This document shows positions 51,531 through 60,541 of a stretch of 64,000 bases of DNA, piece after piece. The stretch is from Butyrivibrio sp. M55 (GTDB lineage Bacteria; Bacillota; Clostridia; Lachnospirales; Lachnospiraceae). The first letter of the stretch is position 1. Each line of letters starts with the position of its first letter. The position numbers and the translations under genes were made by a program. The stretch is from the NCBI RefSeq assembly GCF_900116865.1, contig NZ_FPCD01000002.1, positions 248,001-312,000 of the forward strand, read 5' to 3'. Under the pieces are notes generated by a model. That model had not been told where the DNA came from. It did no database searches and saw nothing but the letters and a program-made list of their open reading frames with translations.

Positions 51531-52478
51531 ATGGCAACATTAAATGAAAGAAAAGTAGCGGTAGTAGGTTGTGGATTTGTCGGATCGGCATCAGCATTTG
51601 CACTTATGGAAAGCGGCTTGTTTTCTGAGATGGTGCTGATAGATGTGAACAAAGAAAAGGCAGAAGGCGAAGCGCTTGATATAAGCCATGGACTTCCTTT
51701 TGCAAAGCCTGTGCAGATATATGCAGGAGACTATAAGGATGCAGGGGATGCGGCAGTAGTTGTGGTAACTGCGGGAGCAGGTCAGAAGCCGGGAGAGACA
51801 AGGCTCGATCTTGTAAAAAAGAATGTATCTATTTTTAAGAGTATTATCCCTGAAATCGCAAAATATAACAAAGACGGAATACTTCTGATAGTGGCAAATC
51901 CCGTGGACATACTCACATATACGGCAGCTAAGCTCAGCGGATTTCCTGAGAACAGAGTATTCGGTTCGGGTACCGTTCTTGATACCGCGAGACTTAAATA
52001 CCTCCTCGGAGAACACCTTAAGATTGACAGCAGATCGGTTCACGCTTGCATCATAGGTGAGCATGGAGACAGCGAGATTGCGGCTTGGAGCAGCGCGAAC
52101 GTATCGGGAATCCCGCTCAATGATTTCTGTGAGATGAGAGGTCATTTCGAACATGAGAAATCAATGAAAGAGATTGCTGAGAATGTAAAGAACAGTGCAT
52201 ACAAGATTATCGAGAAAAAGGGTGCGACATACTACGGAATAGCAATGAGCGTACGACGTATATGTGAAGCCATTGTAAGAGATGAGAAATCAATCCTTCC
52301 AGTATCAAGTATTCAGCATGGTGAGTTTGAAATAGAAGATGTTGCACTCAGTATGCCTGTGATTGTAGGTAGAAGCGGTGTTGAAGGAGCTGTGCCGATC
52401 AGGCTAAGTGACGGTGAAAAAGAAGCGCTCAAGGCATCGGCCGATACACTAAAGGAAGTTCTTAACGGAGTACTATAA
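51531..52478 (+). CDS. ldh: L-lactate dehydrogenase
   Basis: Converts pyruvate to L-lactate with NADH. It has the Rossmann loop VGCGFVGSASAFAL, the active-site loop GAGQKPGETRLDL (Gln at the specificity position favours lactate over malate), NPVDILTYT and GEHGDSEIAAWS (catalytic His). Normal length (315 residues). AAAGGAGG precedes the ATG. It ends the five-gene run. Confidence 0.95.
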   Translation: MATLNERKVAVVGCGFVGSASAFALMESGLFSEMVLIDVNKEKAEGEALDISHGLPFAKPVQIYAGDYKDAGDAAVVVVTAGAGQKPGETRLDLVKKNVSIFKSIIPEIAKYNKDGILLIVANPVDILTYTAAKLSGFPENRVFGSGTVLDTARLKYLLGEHLKIDSRSVHACIIGEHGDSEIAAWSSANVSGIPLNDFCEMRGHFEHEKSMKEIAENVKNSAYKIIEKKGATYYGIAMSVRRICEAIVRDEKSILPVSSIQHGEFEIEDVALSMPVIVGRSGVEGAVPIRLSDGEKEALKASADTLKEVLNGVL

Positions 52479-52538
52479 TCCATAAACAGGATAAAAATGA
52501 TACTATTTCTCATTAACCCCTAAAACACGTCTGATTCG

Positions 52539-52567
52539 TTGACATGCAAAAAACGCTATAATAAAAT
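52539..52567 (+). promoter_or_regulatory. Enolase promoter
   Basis: TTGACA at 52539-52544, a 17-base spacer and TAAAAT at 52562-52567. The GTTAGC site 2 starts eight bases downstream, covering the likely start point. Confidence 0.7.
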
Positions 52568-52574
52568 ATGTGGT

Positions 52575-52590
52575 GTTAGCACCTGCTAAC
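52575..52590. promoter_or_regulatory. GTTAGC-N4-GCTAAC operator, site 2 (enolase)
   Basis: Perfect inverted repeat GTTAGCACCTGCTAAC immediately downstream of the enolase -10 box, a location that fits repression. Confidence 0.7.
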
Positions 52591-52607
52591 GCTTGAGTAA
52601 ATCATGT

Positions 52608-52661
52608 GAATTCCTCTTTTGAATAGCTGAACCTATGAATCGGCTATGAGAAGGGGAATTC
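52608..52661 (+). promoter_or_regulatory. Leader hairpin of the enolase mRNA
   Basis: GAATTCCTCTT pairs with AAGGGGAATTC (one G-U pair) and a further TAGC/GCTA pair lies inside. There is no T-run, so it is more likely a stabilising or regulatory leader than a terminator. Confidence 0.55.
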
Positions 52662-52670
52662 TGTGTTTAA

Positions 52671-53996
<1,326 letters not shown>

Positions 53997-54009
53997 GAAG
54001 TGGTCTCAG

Positions 54010-54021
54010 GGGACGGGGTTA
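54010..54021 (+). repeat. Dispersed repeat GGGACGGGGTTA, copy 3 (after eno)
   Basis: Third copy of the 12-mer, with CAGG before and GGACTAAAAA after it, between eno and its terminator. Copies 1 and 2 lie at 27669 and 41500. Confidence 0.55.
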
Positions 54022-54030
54022 ACGGACTAA

Positions 54031-54067
54031 AAAGACGTGAAGCATATTCAGTGCTTCACGTCTTTTT
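54031..54067 (+). terminator. Enolase terminator
   Basis: A perfect 14-base stem, AAAGACGTGAAGCA and TGCTTCACGTCTTT, with a 7-base loop and a six-T tail. Confidence 0.95.
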
Positions 54068-54117
54068 TATTTGATAGGAAATTCTTATCAAATAAAATCG
54101 CTCCGCTATGGATGCGA

Positions 54118-54191
54118 CCGATGCGCAGATGAATTATGCAAGCTAAAGCTTGCGTGCATCGGCGCGCAAAGGGTTGCAAAGCAACTCTTTG
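54118..54191. repeat. Nested palindromic block between eno and relB
   Basis: CCGATGC (54118-54124) pairs with GCATCGG (54156-54162) around an inner perfect stem GCAAGCT/AGCTTGC. A second stem CAAAGGGTTGC/GCAACTCTTTG follows at 54167-54191. It looks like a REP-type or folded RNA element. The gap 53997-54268 holds nothing else besides the terminator and the repeat copy. Confidence 0.65.
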
Positions 54192-54268
54192 TTCTATATA
54201 GATATTATGAATAATTGACAAGTAACAACAATGTCGTTACAATTTAAACAGATGAGGAGGTAAATGCC

Positions 54269-54568
54269 ATGGAAAAATCAGCCACATTAAATTTAAGAGT
54301 AAATCCTGCATTGAAAAAAGATGCGGAAACAATATTGGGACGATTGGGAATACCGATGTCTACTGCTGTAGATATGTTCCTTAACCAGATAGTTTTGGTG
54401 GGAGGAATTCCATTTGCATTAAAGCTTCCTAATGCGCCTGAAAGTATTGATACTACAGGGATGAGCAGTGAGCAAATTCATGAGAAATTGCAAAATGGTT
54501 ATGAATCATATAAAGCCGGAAAAACTCAAAATGCAGCAGCTGCATTTGAGAAATTCCGGGAGTTGTAA
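54269..54568 (+). CDS. RelB/DinJ-family antitoxin (orphan)
   Basis: A 99-residue ribbon-helix-helix protein: LNLRVNPALKKDAETIL and GIPMSTAVDMFLNQIVLVGGIPFAL are typical RelB/DinJ blocks. GAGGAGG lies before the ATG. No toxin gene (YafQ/RelE type) follows; a terminator is found 75 bases downstream and only non-coding sequence after it. It is either an orphan antitoxin, a relic, or a free regulator. Confidence 0.85.
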   Translation: MEKSATLNLRVNPALKKDAETILGRLGIPMSTAVDMFLNQIVLVGGIPFALKLPNAPESIDTTGMSSEQIHEKLQNGYESYKAGKTQNAAAAFEKFREL

Positions 54569-54642
54569 CAGTCACTGATGTGTTATATGGTGCATCAGAC
54601 CTACATAAGAGGGTGCAAGACAGGCATTTTTGATAAGTATAA

Positions 54643-54675
54643 AAAGGCGTGAAGTAATGTTCACGTCTTTTTTAT
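54643..54675 (+). terminator. Terminator after relB
   Basis: AAAGGCGTGAA and TTCACGTCTTT (one G-U pair) with a 6-base loop and a T-run. It resembles the enolase terminator in sequence (GCGTGAA/TTCACGTCTTTTTT), perhaps by duplication. Confidence 0.88.
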
Positions 54676-54844
54676 ATACGTAGAAACGTCGGGCTTTTCT
54701 AAGTTAGACTTTTATGTTTACAGCCATTTTCGAACATATACCTTTGCGGCCGGGCGTAAGGAAAGGCTGCCACACTAAATTAGTGCAACAGCCCATTTCC
54801 TGTTATATGAATTTTACGGGGTTAAATACTTGTTTGTTGTGTTT

Positions 54845-55276
54845 TTATGCCTGTGCAAGCTGTCTTCCAAGGTCTTCAAGCGCTGAAATTGCATCTTCGT
54901 CGGGTGCGCCGTTAGCCATTACACCTTCGCCGCCAACAATAGTTGCACCTGCGGATGAAAGTCTGTCCTGCCAGTCGCGCATCCACTGGCCGTCTCCCCA
55001 GCCGTATGAACCAAAGAGGGCAATCTTCTTGCCGCTTGCAAAACCTTCATAATCAGCCATGAAGGGCTCAACTGTTGTCTCTTCGAGAACTTCAGCTCCC
55101 ATAGCGGGGCATCCGAATGCGATAACAGTATCTTTTGCTGCATCAGCTGCGCTGATAGCGTCAAATGTTGTAACCTCAGCTTCGCCGCCTGCACTTGTAA
55201 TTCCGTTAGCTACAGCATCGGCCATTGCCTGAGTATTTCCTGTTCCACTCCAAAAAACTACTTTAACTTTACTCAT
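54845..55276 (-). CDS. Short-chain flavodoxin
   Basis: A 143-residue FMN electron carrier: VFWSGTGNTQAMA (phosphate loop), then GCPAMGAEVLEE and FGSYGWGDGQWMRDW (FMN ring-binding loops). Flavodoxins replace ferredoxin under iron limitation, which fits the position beside a DUF3793 gene and transport genes. The ATG at 55276 follows AAAGGA by 11 bases; an ATG at 55288 is too close to it. The divergent gap to the DUF3793 gene holds two GTTAGC-type sites. Confidence 0.94.
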   Translation of the reverse strand: MSKVKVVFWSGTGNTQAMADAVANGITSAGGEAEVTTFDAISAADAAKDTVIAFGCPAMGAEVLEETTVEPFMADYEGFASGKKIALFGSYGWGDGQWMRDWQDRLSSAGATIVGGEGVMANGAPDEDAISALEDLGRQLAQA

Positions 55277-55329
55277 ATTAATGATCATCCTTTCTGAGCA
55301 TTTTCACGAGTCGTGCTCTTGAAAAATAC

Positions 55330-55345
55330 GTTAGCAAATGCTAAC
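55330..55345. promoter_or_regulatory. GTTAGC-N4-GCTAAC operator, site 3 (flavodoxin)
   Basis: Perfect inverted repeat GTTAGCAAATGCTAAC, 54 bases before the flavodoxin start and preceded on that strand by a TATTAT element. Confidence 0.7.
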
Positions 55346-55395
55346 ATAATAATCAAGAATTAGTATTGATAATATTTATCACATTATGGTGAATG

Positions 55396-55411
55396 GTTAG
55401 TTGATGCTAAC
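55396..55411. promoter_or_regulatory. GTTAGC-N4-GCTAAC operator, site 4 (DUF3793)
   Basis: GTTAGTTGATGCTAAC has one mismatch to the symmetric pattern and lies 51 bases before the DUF3793 start. Confidence 0.6.
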
Positions 55412-55461
55412 TGCGTGCTGGTGATTATCTGATACTAAAGAATAAAATCGGAGAAACAAAA

Positions 55462-56013
55462 ATGGGAGATCAATTACTTATAAGTCTTTGCTCACCGACT
55501 TTGGCGGGGCTTAAAACAGGAAATCTTTTTACTGTCGATATCGATGACAGAGATAGTTTCAACAAAGAAGTGAGAGACTTTAATTACAGGTTTGCAAAGA
55601 AAGGACTGCGAATGATACCCGTAAAGTATTATGAAAAACGCGTCCTTATCTATGTATACAGGCCTGATTTTTTAAAAAGAGATTTTGCAAATAAAGAAGT
55701 ATGTAAAGTCCTCAAAGAAAAAGGATACTCATACAGTAACGCAGACCTGTGTGTTGCGGAGCTTGCAAAGCATTTGAGACAGGATGCAAAGTTTCCGCAT
55801 GAGATAGGGCTTTTTCTTGGATATCCCGTGACAGATGTTTTGGGATTCATGAAAAGCCCTGATGAGGGCGTGAAATACACAGGTTTCTGGAAAGTTTACG
55901 GTGACACCAAGTCGGCTCTTGAGACATTCGATAAGTACAAAAAGGTTACCGAGATTTACAGTACAGCGCACAGAAACGGAGTATCTTTGGAGCAATTAAC
56001 TGTTGTTTGCTGA
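55462..56013 (+). CDS. DUF3793 protein
   Basis: A 183-residue soluble protein with the DUF3793 hallmarks (LCSPTLAGLKTGNLF, FPHEIGLFLGYPVTDVLGFM, KYTGFWKVYGD). This family is common in clostridia next to flavodoxin and iron-uptake genes. Its biochemical role is unknown. It is divergent from the flavodoxin gene across a shared regulatory region. Confidence 0.9.
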   Translation: MGDQLLISLCSPTLAGLKTGNLFTVDIDDRDSFNKEVRDFNYRFAKKGLRMIPVKYYEKRVLIYVYRPDFLKRDFANKEVCKVLKEKGYSYSNADLCVAELAKHLRQDAKFPHEIGLFLGYPVTDVLGFMKSPDEGVKYTGFWKVYGDTKSALETFDKYKKVTEIYSTAHRNGVSLEQLTVVC

Positions 56014-56045
56014 GAAAACTTATCAACACCAAAGCCTAATCTGTA

Positions 56046-56073
56046 TTGACTTTACAATTATATGCGGTAGTAT
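56046..56073 (+). promoter_or_regulatory. Possible promoter embedded before the hairpin upstream of the ABC pair
   Basis: TTGACT at 56046-56051, a 16-base spacer and TAGTAT at 56068-56073. The expected start point falls at the foot of the following hairpin, so it might feed an attenuated ABC operon. Confidence 0.4.
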
Positions 56074-56076
56074 TAG

Positions 56077-56138
56077 AAATCGTAGAGGATAATAATTGGA
56101 TTATCAATAATTTAATTATTATTCTCTACGATTTTTTT
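56077..56138 (+). terminator. Terminator or attenuator hairpin between DUF3793 and the ABC pair
   Basis: A 21-base inverted repeat (arms 56077-56097 and 56114-56134, one G-U pair) with a 16-base loop and a T-run. It can end the DUF3793 transcript or attenuate a transcript started at the possible promoter just upstream. Confidence 0.85.
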
Positions 56139-56146
56139 ATTATTCC

Positions 56147-56162
56147 GTTAGCGATGTCTAAC
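56147..56162. promoter_or_regulatory. GTTAGC-N4-GCTAAC operator, site 5 (ABC pair)
   Basis: GTTAGCGATGTCTAAC has one mismatch and lies 20 bases before the first ABC start, just upstream of its ribosome site. Confidence 0.6.
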
Positions 56163-56182
56163 GATAAAGACAGGAGGAAGCA

Positions 56183-57949
56183 ATGTTAAAAAAGGTTTTG
56201 GAGTATACGGGGAAGTATAAGAAATATACTTTTCTGGCAATGTTCTTGCTGGTTGTAGGACTGGCATTTAATGTTTTTCAGTTTGTGGCTATCTATAAAA
56301 TGATAGATGGTGCAATCGGAGGAGAGACGAGTATTTCGTTTTATGTAAAATGGTCGGCTATCATGTTGATCTGTGGTTTTATATATGTTGCTCTGTATAT
56401 TTACGGATTGGACAGATCTCATTTCAGCGCTTATCAGACACTTAAGAATTTGCGAATCTCTCTCCAGAAGAAGATGGAGAATCTTCCTCTCGGTGTTATT
56501 CAGGAACTTGGCGTGGGATCACTTAAAAAGGTGTTCATTGATGATATCGATAACATGGAAATTCTGATAGCACATGCGCTTCCGGAAGGTTTTTCTAATC
56601 TTACCGTACCGTTGCTTGTAATTATAGTTATGTTTTTTGTTGATTGGAAACTTGCGCTTCTTTCGCTTGCATCTCTTCCAATCGGAGTTGTGGCAATGTT
56701 TGCCATGTATGGTGCGGGAACAAGCAAGATGGGAGATTATTATGCGTCAGCGCAGAAAATGAATGATACCATCGTTGAGTATGTAAACGGTATGGAAGTT
56801 GTAAAGATCTTCGGACGTGACGGTGACAGCTACAAGAGATTTTCAGGTGATGTCATGAGTTACAGAGATTTTACGCTTGCATGGTACAAAATCTGTTGGC
56901 CATGGATGGCTTTGTACGGAAGTTTCCTTCCTTGTGTAGCTCTTTTGACGTTTCCTATCGGAGGATATTTTGTATATACGGGAAGTTCAACGCTTTCCAA
57001 TTTCCTTCTTGTCATGTGCATGTCTTTCTCAACAGGCCCCGAAATTTTAAGAGCACTTACATTTATAAGCGTACTTCCTCAGCTTAACTATAAGATCACA
57101 GCTTTGGAAAATATCCTTTCGGCAGCACCTCTTAAGCAGGGAACAAAGCCTTTTGAAGGAAAAGATCATTCGATTGAATTTAAGAATGTAAACTTCTCCT
57201 ACGACGGAAAAGTGAACGTAATAGAAGATGTAAGCCTTAAGATTCCTGAGAATACAGTAACGGCACTTGTTGGTGAGTCGGGAAGCGGAAAGTCGACATT
57301 GGCAAAAATTCTGGTACATTTCTATGATGTTACGGGAGGAAGTGTAAAGATTGGCGGACAGGATATTACAGGTATGACGTTGGAAGCTCTGAACCGCGAG
57401 ATATCTTTTGTCTCACAGGAGCAGTTCCTTTTCAATATGAGTATTCTTGAGAACATCAGGCTCGGAAAGCCGGGAGCTTCCGATGCGGAAGTAATAGAAG
57501 CTGCAAATAAAGCGCAGTGTACCGAGTTCCTTAAGAAGCTTGATAACGGAATATATTCACCGGCAGGCGCTGCTGGAAATATGTTATCAGGTGGTGAGAG
57601 ACAGAGAATTGCGCTTGCAAGAGCTATCTTAAAGAATGCTCCAATTATTGTTCTTGATGAAGCTACTGCATTTATGGATCCTGAAAATGAGGAAAAGATG
57701 AACAATGCGATAGCTGAGCTTATTTCTGACAAAACAGTAATTGTAATTGCTCACAGATTATATTCAATCAAGAATTCTGACAAGATTGTAGTTATGAAAA
57801 GCGGAAAGATTCAGGCAGAAGGGACTCATGATGAACTTCTTAAGAACTCTGAGATGTATGCTAATCTTTGGGAACTGTCTGAAGGAGCAAAGGAGTGGTC
57901 TGCTGCAGGTAAAGGCAGCAAGGTAACAATGAAGGAGGCATTTGCATGA
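56183..57949 (+). CDS. ABC transporter half-molecule, permease-ATPase (1 of 2)
   Basis: A 588-residue protein with an N-terminal six-segment membrane domain (about 1-300) and a C-terminal ATPase: Walker A GESGSGKSTLAKIL, signature LSGGERQRIALARA, Walker B IIVLDEATAFMDPENE. The membrane part begins MLKKVLEYTGKYKKYTFLAM. The pair resembles the heterodimeric half-transporters of the YbtP/YbtQ or IrtAB kind, which import siderophores despite an exporter-type fold; export cannot be excluded. AGGAGGAAG precedes the ATG. It overlaps the second half by four bases. Confidence 0.92.
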   Translation: MLKKVLEYTGKYKKYTFLAMFLLVVGLAFNVFQFVAIYKMIDGAIGGETSISFYVKWSAIMLICGFIYVALYIYGLDRSHFSAYQTLKNLRISLQKKMENLPLGVIQELGVGSLKKVFIDDIDNMEILIAHALPEGFSNLTVPLLVIIVMFFVDWKLALLSLASLPIGVVAMFAMYGAGTSKMGDYYASAQKMNDTIVEYVNGMEVVKIFGRDGDSYKRFSGDVMSYRDFTLAWYKICWPWMALYGSFLPCVALLTFPIGGYFVYTGSSTLSNFLLVMCMSFSTGPEILRALTFISVLPQLNYKITALENILSAAPLKQGTKPFEGKDHSIEFKNVNFSYDGKVNVIEDVSLKIPENTVTALVGESGSGKSTLAKILVHFYDVTGGSVKIGGQDITGMTLEALNREISFVSQEQFLFNMSILENIRLGKPGASDAEVIEAANKAQCTEFLKKLDNGIYSPAGAAGNMLSGGERQRIALARAILKNAPIIVLDEATAFMDPENEEKMNNAIAELISDKTVIVIAHRLYSIKNSDKIVVMKSGKIQAEGTHDELLKNSEMYANLWELSEGAKEWSAAGKGSKVTMKEAFA

Positions 57950-59700
57950 TCGGGGCAATAAAAAGAATTATAGACTGTTCTGGAAAATATAAGGGAAGGA
58001 TACAGATTGCTTTTATTTTTTCTTTTTTGAAATCAGTTCTTCAGAATGCGGTAATAATATTGACGGTCCTTATGGTTGACGAGTTCTTTAAGGGAACACT
58101 TGTAGCGGGAAGCTTTGTAAAATATGGATTTATGTTGCTTGGATGTGTTATTGCGCAGGCAATCTTCATCCACGCCTCAGACAGACTTCAGTCAGCTGCG
58201 GGATTTATGCTCATGGCTGATATGAGAATTAAGCTTGGTGAGCATTTGAGAAAACTTCCCATGGGATATTTTACAGCAGGAAACATTGGTAAGATTAGCT
58301 CGGTTCTTTCGACAGATATGGTATTCATTGAAGAAAACTCAATGATGACACTTGCAGATACAATGAGCTATCTTTTTGCGGCTGCAATCTTTACAGTATT
58401 CATGCTTGTTTTTAATCCAGCACTCGGTGTAGTAGCGCTTATGGGATCATTGGTTTTGGTTCTGATCGGTGAAGTGAAATACAGAAGAGGAATTGCACTT
58501 TCAGGTGAAAGACAGGAACAGAGCGAAAGACTTACAAAAGCAGTTCTTGATTACATCGAAGGAATCGGAATCACCAAGACTTATAATCTTCTCGGAGATA
58601 AGTCAAAAGAAATGAGTGACAATTTCGAGAAGTCCTGTAAGGAGAGTTTAAGATTTGAAGGCAAGATGATTCCTTTTGGAGTTGTCATAAATATTATTTA
58701 TGAAATCTGTTCTATTGCGCTTGGTTTTGTGGCTTCAATCCTGTTTTTGAACGGAACGATTGATATAACAGCTTTCCTTGGAGTGACTCTTTTCATGCTT
58801 AATGTATTTATTCCCTTGAGAGTTGCATATATGGAATCTGAGAAGCTTACAATCATGGATAAGTGTCTTGACAGAATCGAAGAAGTAATGGATGAGAAGG
58901 AACTTTCCGATTCGGGAAATAAGGAGATAGCAGATGCAAAGGAAGGCGTGCCTGCCGTTGAGTTTAAGAACGTAAGATTTTCATATGATGCAAAAGAGAC
59001 AATCAGTAATGTTTCGTTCAAGGTTAAAGAGGGAGAGACAATTGCGCTTGTAGGACCTTCGGGAAGCGGAAAGAGCACACTTGCCAATCTTATGGCGAGA
59101 TTCTGGGATATAGATGAAGGTGATATCCTTATCAACGGAACGAGCATAAAAGAAGTGCCGCTTAAGAACCTTCTTGAACATATCAGTATGGTATTCCAGA
59201 ACGTATATCTTTTCAAAGATACCATTTACAACAATATCATCATGGGCAGACCAGATGCGACTAAAGAAGAGGTTATCGAGGCAGCCAAGAAGGCAAGATG
59301 TTACGACTTTATCATGAGTCTTCCGGATGGATTTGAAACAATGGTTGGTGAAGGCGGAGCATCACTTTCAGGTGGTGAGAAACAGAGAATATCAATTGCA
59401 AGATGTATTCTTAAGGATTCACCTATCGTTATCCTTGATGAAGCGACAGCAAGCATCGATGCCGATAATGAAGCCGCTATCCAGCAGGCAATCTCAGAAC
59501 TTTGCAAGGGTAAGACGCTTATCATAATCGCACACAGACTTAAGACCATTAAGGACTCAGATTGCATCCTTGTTGTAAACAATGGTAAGATTGTTGAAAA
59601 AGGAAAACATGATGCACTTATGGAAAAAGACGGAATCTATAAGAACTTTGTGCAGATCAAGAATTCCGATTCCGGATGGTGCAAAAGAAAGATTGGCTGA
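57946..59700 (+). CDS. ABC transporter half-molecule, permease-ATPase (2 of 2)
   Basis: Partner of the preceding protein, 584 residues: six membrane segments, then Walker A GPSGSGKSTLANLM, signature LSGGEKQRISIARC and Walker B IVILDEATASIDADNE. The ATGA overlap with the first half shows coupled translation and a heterodimer. A TetR gene follows directly. Confidence 0.92.
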   Translation: MIGAIKRIIDCSGKYKGRIQIAFIFSFLKSVLQNAVIILTVLMVDEFFKGTLVAGSFVKYGFMLLGCVIAQAIFIHASDRLQSAAGFMLMADMRIKLGEHLRKLPMGYFTAGNIGKISSVLSTDMVFIEENSMMTLADTMSYLFAAAIFTVFMLVFNPALGVVALMGSLVLVLIGEVKYRRGIALSGERQEQSERLTKAVLDYIEGIGITKTYNLLGDKSKEMSDNFEKSCKESLRFEGKMIPFGVVINIIYEICSIALGFVASILFLNGTIDITAFLGVTLFMLNVFIPLRVAYMESEKLTIMDKCLDRIEEVMDEKELSDSGNKEIADAKEGVPAVEFKNVRFSYDAKETISNVSFKVKEGETIALVGPSGSGKSTLANLMARFWDIDEGDILINGTSIKEVPLKNLLEHISMVFQNVYLFKDTIYNNIIMGRPDATKEEVIEAAKKARCYDFIMSLPDGFETMVGEGGASLSGGEKQRISIARCILKDSPIVILDEATASIDADNEAAIQQAISELCKGKTLIIIAHRLKTIKDSDCILVVNNGKIVEKGKHDALMEKDGIYKNFVQIKNSDSGWCKRKIG

Positions 59701-59702
59701 TT

Positions 59703-60320
59703 ATGGCAGTTAGAGATACAAGTATAGATCCGAGATTACTTGAAAGCGCAAGAAAGCAATTTCGGGAAAAAGGTTTTTTGGGCGTGCAGCTTTCAGATAT
59801 TTGTAAGGATGCGGGAATTACCACAGGAGCAATTTATAATAGATATAAAGGAAAAGAAGAGCTGTTCGAAGCCGTTGTAAAAGATACGGTCGAAAGTATG
59901 AACAATATCTTGGAAGAAGCAAAGACTGTTGATCCAAATAAGCTTTCAGATGAGGAACTTATAGGAGTTTGGGTTGATACCGAGAAGAATACAAAGCTTT
60001 GGAACAGGCGTCTCATGGATATGAAAGACGGACTGGAACTGCTTCTTAAGTGTTCAGAAGGGACCCAATACAGTCGATACCAGGAACATTGGCTTGATAA
60101 AATGTCAGATATAGACTATGACTACTTAAAAGCTTTGCAAAAAAGGAAGCTTGCAGATGAGAAAATTTCTCGCAAAGAACTGCATGTAATTGTTACGGCA
60201 TTGTGGCAATTATATACGGAACCGATCATTCACGGAATGTCCGACAAAGAAATTGAACATCACTGTAAGGTAGTCGGAGACTTGTTTGACTGGCAGAAGG
60301 CAATCGGTATAAAAGTTTAA
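59703..60320 (+). CDS. TetR/AcrR-family regulator
   Basis: A 205-residue regulator, ATG at 59703 chosen just after the ABC stop; an earlier in-frame ATG at 59676 lies inside the ABC gene. The helix-turn-helix is clear (KQFREKGFLGVQLSDICKD, then TTGAIYNRYKGKEELFEAVV). The C-terminal half has no recognisable ligand motif. TetR genes beside paired half-transporters of this kind are common in Firmicutes. It might bind the GTTAGC-N4-GCTAAC sites, but a metalloregulator elsewhere is equally possible. Confidence 0.92.
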   Translation: MAVRDTSIDPRLLESARKQFREKGFLGVQLSDICKDAGITTGAIYNRYKGKEELFEAVVKDTVESMNNILEEAKTVDPNKLSDEELIGVWVDTEKNTKLWNRRLMDMKDGLELLLKCSEGTQYSRYQEHWLDKMSDIDYDYLKALQKRKLADEKISRKELHVIVTALWQLYTEPIIHGMSDKEIEHHCKVVGDLFDWQKAIGIKV

Positions 60321-60329
60321 ATTTTAATA

Positions 60330-60370
60330 AAAAGATCTTCACACCAAGTTACGGTTTGAAGATCTTTTTT
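60330..60370 (+). terminator. Terminator after the ABC-TetR operon
   Basis: A 12-base stem, AAAAGATCTTCA and TGAAGATCTTTT, with a 15-base loop and a T-run. Confidence 0.92.
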
Positions 60371-60403
60371 ATTGCGAAAAAAAATATCAAATAAAATTTG
60401 CTG

Positions 60404-60432
60404 TTGATATTTGGGACGTGAGAGTGTATCTT
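60404..60432 (+). promoter_or_regulatory. Promoter of the binding-protein importer operon
   Basis: TTGATA at 60404-60409, a 17-base spacer and TATCTT at 60427-60432. GTTAGC site 6 follows eight bases downstream, at the likely start point. Confidence 0.6.
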
Positions 60433-60439
60433 GAATACT

Positions 60440-60455
60440 GTTAGTTCTGTCTAAC
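60440..60455. promoter_or_regulatory. GTTAGC-N4-GCTAAC operator, site 6 (binding-protein importer)
   Basis: GTTAGTTCTGTCTAAC (two mismatches to the consensus, still symmetric GTTAG/CTAAC) lies just past the -10 box. Confidence 0.55.
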
Positions 60456-60513
60456 GACTTGGCTGTTTTGTAAATAAGTGCTTCAAAGCGAAGCACTTTA
60501 TTAATACACAAGG

Positions 60514-60529
60514 GTTAGCTAACGCTAAC
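60514..60529. promoter_or_regulatory. GTTAGC-N4-GCTAAC operator, site 7 (binding-protein importer)
   Basis: Perfect GTTAGCTAACGCTAAC directly upstream of the ribosome site, 12 bases before the lipoprotein start. Two sites at one operon may allow cooperative binding. Confidence 0.7.
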
Positions 60530-60541
60530 GAAAGGGGAAAA

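Noticed and set aside
54714-55052. A 112-codon rightward frame across the flavodoxin gene
   Set aside because: It is antisense to the flavodoxin reading frame, has no ribosome site and its protein is Ser/Pro/Cys-rich without motifs. The flavodoxin gene has clear FMN loops.
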